Assembly (NCBI GenBank): GCA_003707065.3
Contig: PPXM03000002.1
Location: 62,001-126,000 of the forward strand
Reading direction: 5' to 3'
From: Trigonopsis variabilis
Lineage: Eukaryota > Ascomycota > Trigonopsidomycetes > Trigonopsidales > Trigonopsidaceae
DNA: 64,000 nucleotides
This document shows positions 54,668 to 64,000 of the stretch, piece after piece. Each line of letters opens with the position of its first letter. The stretch's first letter is position 1. Below the pieces are notes generated by a model that worked only from the letters and a program-made list of their open reading frames with translations, searched no databases and was not told the DNA's origin. Position numbers and translations under genes: made by a program.

Positions 54668-56275
54668 CTATGATAGCCATCTTAGCGACCTCGATACTGC
54701 GCTTTTTAGCGCATCCAGGCCCTCGCCCAGATCTCCAAAGAGATCATGGGAGCCACCCTTTTTGGCCGCCCTCCACTCCTGATCTGAATCATAATCATCT
54801 GGCTTATTAGATATATGTTTCCAGGTTTGTTTAAACACATCCTCCTGTCGCCTGCACTTGCGATATTGCTTTTTCTTCCGCCGGAGCTGTTTTTCCATTT
54901 CGTACTCGAATAGCTGTTCTCTCATATCATCTGACCCAAATAAGTGACCTGACTTGGCCCTTTTGCTGTATCCGCGCGGCGAGTCAGAGAAGGAATCGTC
55001 GCTATCTGAATCCATTTCTTCGCGAGAAGAATATTGGCCATCCTTCATTACGGTTACATGATCATTGTCAGCGCGACGGCTTCGCTTCTGCCCGGTCGAA
55101 GGACCTGGACTGCCGTTAGCAGAACCGCGTCCCTTTCTAGATGGTCGAACGAGAGATGGGCCTGGTGAAAACATCCCTTGAGCTACTGCCTCTTGATTCT
55201 TCCGTCGCTCAGCGGTCATTCTATCAGCAAACTCGATTTCAACGTCTCGATCAACGTTTTCTTTTTCTTCTTCCTCTTTAGATAATTTCACCAGTGGAGG
55301 GATTTTGAGCCCATCCTGTTGCCCTGGGCCAAAGGGGTTCTTTTTAATAGAATCAGGATTCATATCACTTTCTAAATATATCCACATTAGCCAGAGAAAA
55401 ACTCTGGCTCGGGAAGCCGATGATAATGTTGTATCCATAATAAGATCATGGAACTCATAAGGAGGAGTAAAAAAGTCTTCAGTAACTTTATTAGCATACG
55501 TAGCCATTAAGAAAATCATATTAATTGGATTCGTCCGCCCTCTGGTAGAGTGAGATAAATGATTATCTAGCGTGTTTGGTTCCGGTCTGTCCTCGCATGC
55601 TCCTTTGAGGATACTCTTGAGACGTGGCGCATCTTGAAGTTGCTTATAATCTGCAGTATCAGAATAAGCCTGCAGCGAAGGTATAGGATGATATGTTCGC
55701 AACTGAGCTCTCATTTCGGGAAAGAAATTCAAGGTTGTATTCATCCGCCCAACATTGACTAGCAAGCAGACCATGGCTATATTTAATGCTGCCTTGTAGT
55801 CTTCAGTCAACTTATCTCGCAACACTTTACTCGTCTTGGATGATCTGGCCATAGCATCGATATATATCTCCCCAAAGGTGCAATCGGTCTTTCCATTATA
55901 GCTATTGACGAATACTTTATGCTCATCATCAAACACGGCCTTCACAAAGTCATATTGAATATCCTTTCTCCATAATGCTTCTCCATCTTGCTTCTTCAAG
56001 TGTTTCACCTTGGTATTGGTCAATAACGTTTGCGACGATTTCCCATTCCCACTGGCTTTTTCATTCTTGCTTCCTTTTTTGCTACCAGCTCCTCCTGCTT
56101 TCTCTCCTTTATCTCGTTTTGGCTTTGGCGTCTCTATCGAAGACACAGAACCTTCTTTAGAGCTACCGTTAGCTAATATTGGACGCTGAGATAAGGGACT
56201 GGGAACTAAAACCTTGGAATTTAAATGAGGTCCATTTGGATTCACTCCGCCTGCTCTCTCTGGAGAGTCACTCAT
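54668..56275 (-). CDS. IES1: IES1, INO80 complex subunit
   Basis: The 535-residue single-exon protein contains the near-invariant IES1 core at about 95-310: LWRKDIQYDFVKAVFDDEHK, FGEIYIDAMARSSKTSKVLRDKL, AMVCLLVNVGRMNTTLNFFP, RAQLRTYHPIPSLQAY, LQDAPRLKSILKGA, RTNPINMIFLMATYANKV and RARVFLWLMWIYLESDMNP. Lys/Ser-rich disorder lies before it; the C-terminal half is charged with SRKGRGSANGSPGPS and RRKKKQYRKCRR nuclear-type stretches. IES1 is a fungal subunit of the INO80 nucleosome remodeller. ARP8, another INO80 subunit, lies 4 kb away. Confidence 0.95.
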   Translation of the reverse strand: MSDSPERAGGVNPNGPHLNSKVLVPSPLSQRPILANGSSKEGSVSSIETPKPKRDKGEKAGGAGSKKGSKNEKASGNGKSSQTLLTNTKVKHLKKQDGEALWRKDIQYDFVKAVFDDEHKVFVNSYNGKTDCTFGEIYIDAMARSSKTSKVLRDKLTEDYKAALNIAMVCLLVNVGRMNTTLNFFPEMRAQLRTYHPIPSLQAYSDTADYKQLQDAPRLKSILKGACEDRPEPNTLDNHLSHSTRGRTNPINMIFLMATYANKVTEDFFTPPYEFHDLIMDTTLSSASRARVFLWLMWIYLESDMNPDSIKKNPFGPGQQDGLKIPPLVKLSKEEEEKENVDRDVEIEFADRMTAERRKNQEAVAQGMFSPGPSLVRPSRKGRGSANGSPGPSTGQKRSRRADNDHVTVMKDGQYSSREEMDSDSDDSFSDSPRGYSKRAKSGHLFGSDDMREQLFEYEMEKQLRRKKKQYRKCRRQEDVFKQTWKHISNKPDDYDSDQEWRAAKKGGSHDLFGDLGEGLDALKSAVSRSLRWLS

Positions 56276-56717
56276 GATGCGATCCTTGAATAACCTTGGC
56301 AGGCGTCACTAATTTGAAGCACAGTAAATTATCACAGGGATTATACCGGTGATCAATTCTCGAGTGAGCTTGTGTAGCTCAAAACTCAACGAGGGGCGGA
56401 TTCAAGGAAGCTAGGTCGTGGAGAACTCACGATCGTGATCCGAAACGTTACATTTTGGCATACCACTTGAAGCACAGCAAAGAAACCTGAAATTTGAAGC
56501 AACGGATATCCAATTTCAATTTAGTCAGGCACTGGGCTCTTCAACACACCTGTCTACGTTTCGTTGTTCTGATTAATAAAAAGAGCGATAGTGCGTGAAC
56601 GCTTCGACATCATCTAGCAATCAAGATTCACGCGACCTCTATTTGCAACATAAGAAAGTTGGAAGTTTCATATCTACTCCAATTTATGGTCTCCTTTTTC
56701 TTGTCATATTCATAACT
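56276..56717. other. Intergenic stretch with dispersed TTGAAGCA repeats
   Basis: No gene is seen in these 440 bp. TTGAAGCACAG occurs at 56314-56324 and 56467-56477, and AATTTGAAGCA at 56311 and 56491, so one short word recurs three times in the IES1 upstream region. Confidence 0.5.
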
Positions 56718-58387
56718 TCAGTATTCTAACCTTGCCGGTGTATTTGGAAGGTTTTGGTTAGACTCATTCATTATTCCTCGTAGGACACCCAAGTTTTCAC
56801 TAATTAGTGCTGTATCAACTAGCCATGCTTTTTTTATGTTCTCATCATTCATGAATGCGGTAACCTTATGTTTTTTTCCTGAGCCAGCCAGGGAGACAAG
56901 GGACATTATGACCAGAGCCTGACTATGAAGATTCTTTTTCAAAACAGTATCGTTTAAAGTGCTCCAGTATTGATCCTTATCGATTACCTTCGCTATCACC
57001 CCGGTTGGCGCTGCTCTCATGAAAGCCGAAATTGCGAGGACGGCTTCATTCCTAACTTGAGCGTCGTCCACTAGAGATACCATGCAGTCTATAAAATCCT
57101 CACTCTCCATGCAATCTTTTATGTAATTGATTCCAACGTAGCGGTTCAAGGCCAGCAGCTTAATTAGAATGAGACAGATAACTAACCCATCCGAATCTGC
57201 CAGATTCTTCAGTATTTGTACCCATGTCGTTCCGGAACTTATCTCACTCAACTTGGTAGCAATTTTTTCATCTCCTTTCATGATCATCAAACCGAATAAT
57301 CGCAATGTTTCCTCGAGGATCTGAGGTAGTTCGTGTGTCTGAAGAAGGTTGGTGGCTAAGCTTGAATAAAGATCAGGAGATTGCTGAAAAACATCGTCTA
57401 TAGTCTCATCATTGGCACGTGTGAGAAGCTTCAGACCAAGCAGCAAATCGAAGTCATCTTTGCTTTCCAATAGCCCCACCACGAGAGGAAGAATGGAGCT
57501 TCCCCAGTTGCGCCCTGAATATAAATAGGGAAGATAAGAATATACTGAATTTGTTTCACAAGCCAAACTAAGCCCTCTCAGGGTTCTATAGAGGCCAAGA
57601 AGCTTAATAAACTGTTCATCCGAAATTTCGAGACCAGGTTGCAAAGTGGAGATTTTTAAGAAAGAATTCAGAACATCATTTAGCTCCATTTCATCTACCC
57701 CCTGGTCGAGCCCTAGACAGGAAAGACAGCATTGAAGAAAATATTGAGGGTTATCCATGAATACTCCTGGTTGTTAATCTAATTCACATAAAATTCACCT
57801 TTAAACATCAATCTATTGAGAAGAAGCAGATAACAAGAGTAAAAGGACGAGTCTTTTGAGAGCCAGCGGTCAGTGGAGAGTCTGATCAACTGAGAGAACA
57901 GTGATGAAGAGGCCAACTTTTCAAGAAAAGCTAACGGATTAGACATCGCTTTCAGTCAGAAGATTACCGTCATCGTTAGCAAGGCTAAGATTATATAGGA
58001 AGCATAACAGTCCGTATAGCGTTTGAGAGGATAGTTCCAATAATCCTATCAAATCGTCTCCATTATGCGACAATTCCCATGTAGTATGCCTATTAATGTC
58101 TCCAATTAGTCATGATTTTGCCCGCACTTACCATTATCCACAATAAAGTTGGTCAAAACGCGGACGGTCTGATACCCAATCTTAGGATCTTTTGTTTGAG
58201 CAATTGCAGTTAAGCTTGATACAAATGCATCTGATAAGTAATTCACGCGACTTTGAGGATCTATGAGGTTAGGCCGGAAGCAGTTAACTCTACCTGTCCC
58301 AAATGTCCTTGCATAAGAATCTAGAATTGCCGCCAGCTCTTGATCAGAAAGTGTTCTCCACAAATCCAAGGAAGCCAGCTGGCTCAT
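56718..58387 (-). CDS. ARM-like helical-repeat protein, unassigned
   Basis: Exons 58294-58387, 58132-58260, 57968-58099, 57799-57930 and 56718-57766 give 511 residues; introns are 33, 32, 37 and 32 nt. Paired helices with ARM/HEAT character run throughout (AFVSSLTAIAQTKDPKIGYQTV, LYGLLCFLYNLSLANDD, YLLLLNRLMFKGVFMDNPQY, LVICLILIKLLALNRYVG, VRNEAVLAISAFMRAAP). It may be a GTPase-regulator or chaperone-like scaffold (SmgGDS and UNC-45 are loosely similar), but nothing decides this. The 33-nt first intron lacks an in-frame stop and could be retained. An open upstream frame to about 58545 could be a further 5' exon ending at 58409. Confidence 0.72.
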
Positions 58388-58832
58388 GGAGCCTTAAAAG
58401 TTGCCTACCCGTTGGTAATCGTCCAAAATACCGGATAACTGTACGTCTCCGTCTTTGAGTGATCTAGGTGATCTTGCACGAAGCTTCTCACTGGTACCTG
58501 ATGCAACAATAATTGAGTCCCAACTACGTTCTCTAAAATCACCGTTAAGTCAACTACAGTGCCAATAATAAATCTTCTAGTTATTGTTATAGATAATCAA
58601 ATGCATCGAGTATGCAGAATCCCCGACGCGCACGTGACCAACCAAGATGCATACAAAAGATCCAAGCAGCATCTAAAACGAAAATGATAAGATATGCACA
58701 ACTCATTATATAGGTATATATGTATATATGGATATACTGATATCCATGGGATTCAGAAAACCGAGTTACAAGTACACGATCGGATGAGATAATGCGACCT
58801 AGGCAGCATGGAAAAGAAGACCTGTCCCTTTC
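58388..58832. other. Intergenic stretch upstream of the ARM-like gene
   Basis: Holds a possible extra 5' exon of the ARM-like gene (about 58409-58545, no ATG) and a CACGTGACC E-box at 58631. Alternating TATATA/ATATGG tracts occur near 58705-58745. Confidence 0.45.
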
Positions 58833-59390
58833 CTAGTGAGCAACCGTAAGAGGAGGCACTCTAGGGGGTGGTGGTGGAGGTGCCTTTTTCATGGCTGCCC
58901 GACGTTTCTCTCGTTCCTTGATCATCTTTTCGGTCTTCATGAATTGATCGAACCCGACATCGATATTCTTTTCCTCGAGGTCTTTTGCTGTTATAGTAGG
59001 TTGTCCACTCAGCGGAATATTATGCTCTTTAAGCAGTTTAAGAGGAGGATAAAAGTCAGCTGGCCATTTCCCTCCATTCTTAGCCAACCCTTCGACCGCG
59101 TGAAGTCGAGTATCGTTCCAATCTTCAATGTGTTCTCGATATTGTTCCCATACGCAGTTGAAGCACCCTGTCATACAACAGTTGTCTGGTTCCTCGGGCC
59201 GAGGAGCCACCAATACTCCCCCGATCGTCCTCGGCTTCTCTTTAAAGTTGGGGTCGAATCGTCGGCCACTGTTCTCGCCAAACACTGTCTTTGCCTTCTC
59301 TATCCCTGTCAGGTTCTTGTATGGGTCTTCCTTGATTTCAAAGACCATTCCTCCTTCAGTTTGGCCTTGCCCGTGGGGTTGAGCCTTCAT
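58833..59390 (-). CDS. OXLD1-like oxidoreductase-like domain protein
   Basis: The 185-residue product has the short Oxidored-like domain: RPEEPDNCCMTGCFNCVWEQYREHIEDWN near residue 65-95, with its CC-x3-C-x2-C cysteine cluster and WExY. This domain occurs in small mitochondrial proteins (human OXLD1 and a yeast homolog) of unknown biochemistry. The C-terminus is a charged helix and a Pro-rich end (APPPPPPRVPP). The ATG at 59390 is the first in frame; codon 59393 is GTG. Mitochondrial location is inferred from family members, since no clear presequence is seen. Confidence 0.83.
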   Translation of the reverse strand: MKAQPHGQGQTEGGMVFEIKEDPYKNLTGIEKAKTVFGENSGRRFDPNFKEKPRTIGGVLVAPRPEEPDNCCMTGCFNCVWEQYREHIEDWNDTRLHAVEGLAKNGGKWPADFYPPLKLLKEHNIPLSGQPTITAKDLEEKNIDVGFDQFMKTEKMIKEREKRRAAMKKAPPPPPPRVPPLTVAH

Positions 59391-60044
59391 CACTTATAAA
59401 GCGTCAGTAAAAGCCAATCAAGATATTCTCACAATCATATATAAAATAAGGGTTCTTTCTTAGTAAGCAGGTAGTAGAAAATAGCCGTTTTGACGGTATC
59501 CTTAAAATCATTCTTAATCTAACCTCGGCCATTGGCCCCCGAAGAAGTGTGGAGGTGACTAAAGTGTATTTATGTTGCCTGACGTCCCTTACTAGATACC
59601 AGAAGGAATTATTCTACGTCACTACGATTAGTAACGACCGTTGCATTCCGAATGTCTCGACGTTGCTGTAAATTTCAATACGCTCGGAAATAACAGTGTC
59701 GAAATCATTCTAGAGGCAGATGTGGGTTCATGCTCGAGGGCTTCCTTCTACAGCTAGCCTTTGCTATTATATGGAGATTTGAAGTTACTTCAAGATACCA
59801 AGACTCGAATACGATACACTAAGTCTGCGTGATTCCTCCTGCCCGATCTGCTCATCCGTCTTTCTATCGGATGAGAATGGGAAGGAAGAAAATATATACG
59901 TTCTCTGTTAACATCGGCTCTATTTCATTACACTGTATGTCCTCTTATTCTCTTCACTGTAGCTCAAAGTTGTCACATCATTTATAACAATAAGCCTTGA
60001 CTACTGCTAGTTCAGTCGCGCGCTGTCCCTACGCTCATTCAACA
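59391..60044. promoter_or_regulatory. Divergent region OXLD1-like/ARP8
   Basis: About 650 bp between divergent genes. No gene is seen. T/C-rich DNA precedes the ARP8 start. Confidence 0.45.
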
Positions 60045-62268
60045 ATGGCTCCGCCCAAAAAATTAAAAACCGAGCATGGGATCCATAAAGTACAAAACCA
60101 CATGAAACGAACTTCGTTTTTACCGGTAGTTCCTATTAATTTCAAGAACTGTTATAGGTAAGATAGTCCGAGTTGACCTGACGCTGACCCCAGTGAATAC
60201 TTGAAACGAGATGATCAAGTAAGAATGGTCATAATTAAAGCTTACGAAAGACAATTCTTTTTCATCCAATGAGGGATCAAGCTTCTAAAGAGCCGGATAA
60301 GAAAAAGAACGGAGCTAATGGCCTCGAGACTGCCACGGGGACCCCCGCCGGGGATGAGGAGGTTGATCAAGAATCCAAGGTGAGATATCATGATGAAATT
60401 TAGCTAATTCCAGGAATTAATTGGATCTAAAGTGATTGTGATCCATTTTGGATCGAGAAATTTAAGGATCGGCCTCGCCTCAGATGTCGTACCGAAAACT
60501 ATACCAAACGTTATTGCTAGAAAGGTCAAAGCTGATCGAGACGGCCAGAAAAAAGAAAAAAGCCCTCATCGTGTTGTCGATGAAGATGGAGAAGTCACCA
60601 TTAGTCCAGAGGTAAGTCTAAACTTGATCGTCAATCTGATTGATTAGTTTTCGGCGGCAACAGAAACCGTCACTGGAGATTTCAAAGAAAGAATGAGATT
60701 CTATAAACATAGACTACTCCCGAACACGCGAGAACTGGTTATTACTTATAATCGTCGATCCCAGCCTGAAAGAATTCCCGATCATAATGATCCTGATCGA
60801 ACCGAATGGACCGAAATCGATGGCGTGGTTGATCATTTTGTTGGAGAAAAGGTTAGTTATCTTTTTTGCTGCGGTTTAGTTAACAGTAAAGGCTTTAAGA
60901 ATCCCTCCTGATAGCTCACCCAGATATATGCTGCGTTGGCCCTTTAGAGACGGAATACTAAATGAGCGGGATTATGATTCTCTACAAGAAGTCTTGGGCG
61001 ATATTTCGACGATTTTAGAGCATGTTATACGTGAAGAGCTAGGAATAGAGAGTTCACAACTCGGCTCATACTCGGCTCTTCTTTTGATCCCTGATCTCTA
61101 TCAGAAGCGTTATGTTACCACGATGGTTGACTTTTTATTCAGAGAAATAGGCTTCTCTACCGTTTCTATTCTCCAGGAAGGGATAGGAGCCACTTTTGGC
61201 GCCGGAATCTCGACGGCTTGTGTGGTCGATGTTGGCGCCCAGAAAACTAGCATTTGTTGTGTGGATGAAGGTATGGTGATTCCTGATAGTCGAGTGAATC
61301 TTAAGATGGGTGGAGATGATGTGACGATGGCATTTATTAAACTCCTGTTGACGGTGGGGTTTCCTTATAGTTCTATTGATCTGAATAGGTCCTATGATTG
61401 GCTGCTTGCGGATGAACTCAAACAGGCTTACTGCACTGCTGATGATGCCGATATAGCCATACAAGCCTATGACTTTTATCAGCGAGCGCCTAATCAAACA
61501 ACGCTGAAATATTCGTTTCGAGCACACGATGAACGCATGCTTCCAGTTTTAGGCTACTTCTATCCCGAATTGTTTGACTACTCACAAAAACTGGTCAACC
61601 GTTACCGAATTGTCGGCCGCTCCACCGATCTGTATGTCGGAACCGACGACGAACCAACTTCCGAGGCCCAGCTCCACATGAGTTCTTATTTCCCTAAGCG
61701 GGAATCTGACAGGCATCTAAAAGAAGAAGAGTTGGAAGTCGAAGACGACAAGCTATCCGATATCGACGAAGATACGAAACCCAATGGAGTGAGCAACAAA
61801 TCTACAAAGAAATTGGCTATTACATCATCAGTCGAGGCCACTCCAGCTTCATCGGTTGCAGGCACGCCGCAGCCCGAAGCACCAGAGGAGCCCGAGACAA
61901 AAAAGCTGGATCCATACGCTATTCCTTTGGCCCCCTTGGACCATGCATTGATTGCGAGCATAAGTCAAAGTTCAGGCGGGGATACCACCAGAGCGACGCG
62001 AATGTATGAGAATGTCATCATTACCGGAGGAGGAGCAGGATTCGCCGAGTTTCCTCGCTTACTGGAGGATCGCGTAACTATGTGGCAACGCAACTGTGGA
62101 ATCAATGTAATCCCAATTCCTCGGGAAATTGACCCTACCTTTCTAGCGTGGAAAGGAGCAAGCGTGATGGTGAAACTGAACATCGCCAACGAATTGTGGA
62201 TTACCAAGGAGGACTGGGACGTTCTTGGTAGTAGAATGATCCATTATAAAACACTGTTTACCTTTTGA
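60045..62268 (+). CDS. ARP8: ARP8, actin-related subunit of INO80
   Basis: Exons 60045-60157, 60194-60218, 60251-60379, 60414-60611, 60648-60851 and 60892-62268 (introns 32-40 nt) give 681 residues. The actin fold is clear: KVIVIHFGSRNLRIGLASDVVPKTIPNVIAR, RYMLRWPFRDGILNERDYDS, LLIPDLYQKRYVTTMVDFLFREIGFSTVSILQEG, STACVVDVGAQKTSICCVDEGMVI and ENVIITGGGAGFAEFPRLLEDRV. ARP8-type insertions enlarge it, including an acidic, Ser/Thr/Pro-rich one near 500-560. ARP8 sits in the INO80 actin module and binds nucleosomal DNA. It converges with the bHLH gene, with 20 bp between stop codons. Confidence 0.96.
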
Positions 62269-62288
62269 GAGGCAGCGTTAGCGTGCTA

Positions 62289-62725
62289 TTATAAACCAGG
62301 TATTCGAAGTTCTGGGGGGACTGTTTTGCCTTCTCTTTCAATTTTTCGAATCAATTCTTCGTGCCTCTCAATCAATTCTCTCATATAGACCACAGCTAGA
62401 CGGTCAGCGACGAGCGGAAAGACAAAGCACGTACATCTTTGGAGAATGACCGATTCTTTGCGTTGATGACTTTCATCCAATGTAGGGACAATTTCAGTGA
62501 GCCGTACGAAGCAGTCGCGAATGGCTTTTCGTCGCTTTTGCTCAGAAGCAATGTGATTAGCCTTTTAGTCAGCATTGAACAGAGCTCAAAAGAGCATACT
62601 CTCTTCTCCGTAGGAGTTAATAATTCTCCAGGTGGTTTGATCCTTCGAACCTGGTCTTGTTCTGGAAAAGAGTCAGAGCGGCGTCGTTTGGGACCGTCTT
62701 CTTCCTGAGAGCTTGATTGTGGCAT
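62289..62725 (-). CDS. INO4-like basic helix-loop-helix transcription factor
   Basis: Exons 62600-62725, 62435-62561 and 62289-62395 (introns 38 and 39 nt) give 119 residues. After a short polar head with KRRRSDS comes LLTPTEKRANHIASEQKRRKAIRDCF, whose H-x3-E-x3-R basic region predicts E-box CACGTG binding. Then VRLTEIVPTLDE, a loop, SVVYMRELIERHEELIRKI (helix 2 running into a short zipper) and a Pro-containing tail. The small size and sequence resemble INO4/YAS2-type regulators. A CACGTG box lies 48 bp upstream of its own ATG, so autoregulation is possible. Confidence 0.9.
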
Positions 62726-63547
62726 GCGAATGTGAAAATGTGGGGTGCCACTTGGTGACGACGTGCTTTATTCACGTGACCGCCAATCACTTGCAGCAGT
62801 GGGGAAGCTTGTTGTATCCTAGCAATTTAGTATTATGCTGAAGATCTTGCTGATGATCGTATTGTACTCCTAGACGTTATCGAGAATTATGTCTATGATT
62901 AGCGAGAAATCTTTCTTTCTGCTTGCATTCGAATGTTGGGCTGGAAGACCTGTTCTTTGGGATTGCGAAGAAAGGACTCATTCTAGATACAGGTATAAGA
63001 TTTAATTGCATAGCTTTGTCCAGGGACTAGAGCATTTGGGGAAGGCTATGTGAAGCATATTGGAAAAGCGAGTTCTTAAGGATTGAAAGAGTAAAGCACT
63101 GTTCATACGCTACTCCCCATGAATCTAATTGGCTTAGTTAGAAGTCTATAATCTGTCTCTTTTGTCTAAACGAGCATAGCAGGTACTGAATATAACTACA
63201 CCAAGACTTTACGACACAGTAGTATTGATTCGTCTAGCGATAGTGATTCTCTCCGCGACTGCAAACGAACAAAGTAGACCAAGGAAAGAACTACTCTTTC
63301 TCTTATCACAGTTATTTCCTATCGCGCTATCCCTGAGTAACTGACCGTAGAAATTGGGCATGGACCTGAGATTCCGTCGAAATCGCCTCAGAAACCGATT
63401 CCTATTGCCTAAGTAAAGAATGTTACCTCTGACAGAATAAGCACACCGTCTTTTTGGCTGCATCTGATTCTACAAAGACACAGTCAATGACCGTAGATTG
63501 GTTTCATTAAAGTCAGCTGTAACACCTCGACGTCTCGTCCGTCACTC
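62726..63547. other. Intergenic stretch of 0.8 kb
   Basis: No gene is seen apart from low-quality frames; an 84-codon minus frame (63209-63463) is Arg-rich and unlikely. The left end carries the E-box and a CCAAT (62782-62786) of the bHLH promoter. Confidence 0.45.
62773..62778. promoter_or_regulatory. E-box CACGTG before the bHLH gene
   Basis: TTCACGTGACC lies 48 bp upstream of the start codon of a gene encoding a bHLH protein predicted to bind this sequence. A CCAAT box follows at 62782. Confidence 0.5.
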
Positions 63548-64000
63548 ATGTCCCAGGCCGACTTTGGGGGCGGAGGACGGTCAAGGAGCAGCCGACCGGG
63601 AAGCTTTACAGTACCTCATCGGACCAATGATTCAATCCCAGGGGGATTTCCGAAAGGTTTGGAAGGTGGGAAGGACGAACGAGGCGTAAGTACGGACTAC
63701 GCGGGCCGTCGTCGCTAAGAAACAGTACGAACGACGATCAATGGACCTTAAGACTATACGAGACGAGCCGATTGAGATAAGAAAACGATCTAGCTCGACA
63801 GAGTTGAATTCACGGGACTCATATACGAAATTGACAATGGGGAGCCGAGAGTTAAGTCGACAGTCGAGTATAAGTGACATAAAAATGGGCCGCGAACCTG
63901 GTGAGAATGATCCACATCGACCTGGATTAAGAGTAATATTACCAATGACGGGATTAATAGAGTCAGGGCCTCAGACGATAGGGGCCACTCCCCAGGGGAG
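63548..64000 (+). CDS. 5' part of an unassigned Ser/Arg-rich protein (runs off the right edge)
   Basis: Exon 1 (63548-63685) and exon 2 (63726 to beyond 64000), split by a 40-nt GT-AG intron, keep one frame open for 137 codons. The visible part starts MSQADFGGGGRSRSSRPGSF, is rich in Ser, Arg and Gly, and looks disordered (KRSSSTELNSRDSYTK, SRELSRQSSISDIKMG). RQSS and similar sites would suit kinase control. No domain is visible yet. Confidence 0.6.

Noticed and set aside
58836-59399. 187-codon plus-strand frame opposite the OXLD1-like gene
   Set aside because: Its length comes from the conserved minus-strand gene; the minus strand carries the recognisable cysteine motif.
63209-63463. 84-codon minus-strand frame near the right edge
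   Set aside because: Arg-rich with no neighbour support; it begins at an arbitrary start.

Overview
The window reads as nuclear DNA of a fungus. Fungal-type genes include the chitin synthase export chaperone CHS7, VAC8, the INO80 subunit IES1, LEU5, EDC3, a DUF2458 gene and a PCL-type cyclin. Dynactin p62, MFAP1 and DNAJC17 argue against a budding yeast. I cannot place the phylum from sequence alone. About 43 protein genes are supported, on both strands. I inferred 57 coding introns by joining reading frames. Nearly all are 30-49 nt, GT-AG, with a CTAAC/CTGAC-like branch site a few bases before the acceptor. No tRNA, rRNA, CRISPR or recognisable transposon or viral element was found. No unknown multi-gene system stands out; the novelty lies in gene architecture and a few unassigned loci.

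Layout. 1-5.1 kb: YTA7/ATAD2 (partial, minus), dynactin p62, DIM1. 5.7-11.9 kb: ureidoglycolate lyase behind GATA sites, a GT4 glycosyltransferase, DNAJC17, RPS29, EDC3. 12.5-18.6 kb: VAC8, CHS7, a PCL cyclin, MFAP1, TRAPPC5/TRS31. 19-26 kb: a PP2C phosphatase, an unassigned acidic protein, HIBCH, mitochondrial EF-Tu, SNF4. 26.4-32 kb: IBA57, PEX11-like, UVRAG/VPS38, ATP3. 32.0-36.3 kb is gene-poor. 36.3-43.4 kb: a C2H2 factor, LEU5, FAM210-like, an unassigned probable mitochondrial protein, ARL1. 43.6-50.0 kb: ethanolamine-phosphate cytidylyltransferase, mitochondrial TyrRS, cytochrome c heme lyase, a short Ser-rich gene, DAHP synthase. 50.2-64 kb: mL50-like, DUF2458, YIP1, RCC1, IES1, an ARM-like protein, OXLD1-like, ARP8, an INO4-like bHLH factor, and the start of an unknown gene.

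Themes. About eleven products look mitochondrial: HIBCH, TUF1, IBA57, ATP3, LEU5, FAM210-like, MSY1, heme lyase, mL50, OXLD1-like and the 41-kb protein. Three are spliceosomal (DIM1, DNAJC17, MFAP1), four act in Golgi, vesicle or endosome traffic (TRAPPC5, ARL1, YIP1, UVRAG), and two are INO80 subunits (IES1, ARP8). Convergent gene pairs can be separated by only 9-56 bp, so their 3' UTRs must overlap. CACGTGAC E-boxes recur upstream of several genes, in pairs before TUF1 and DAHP synthase.
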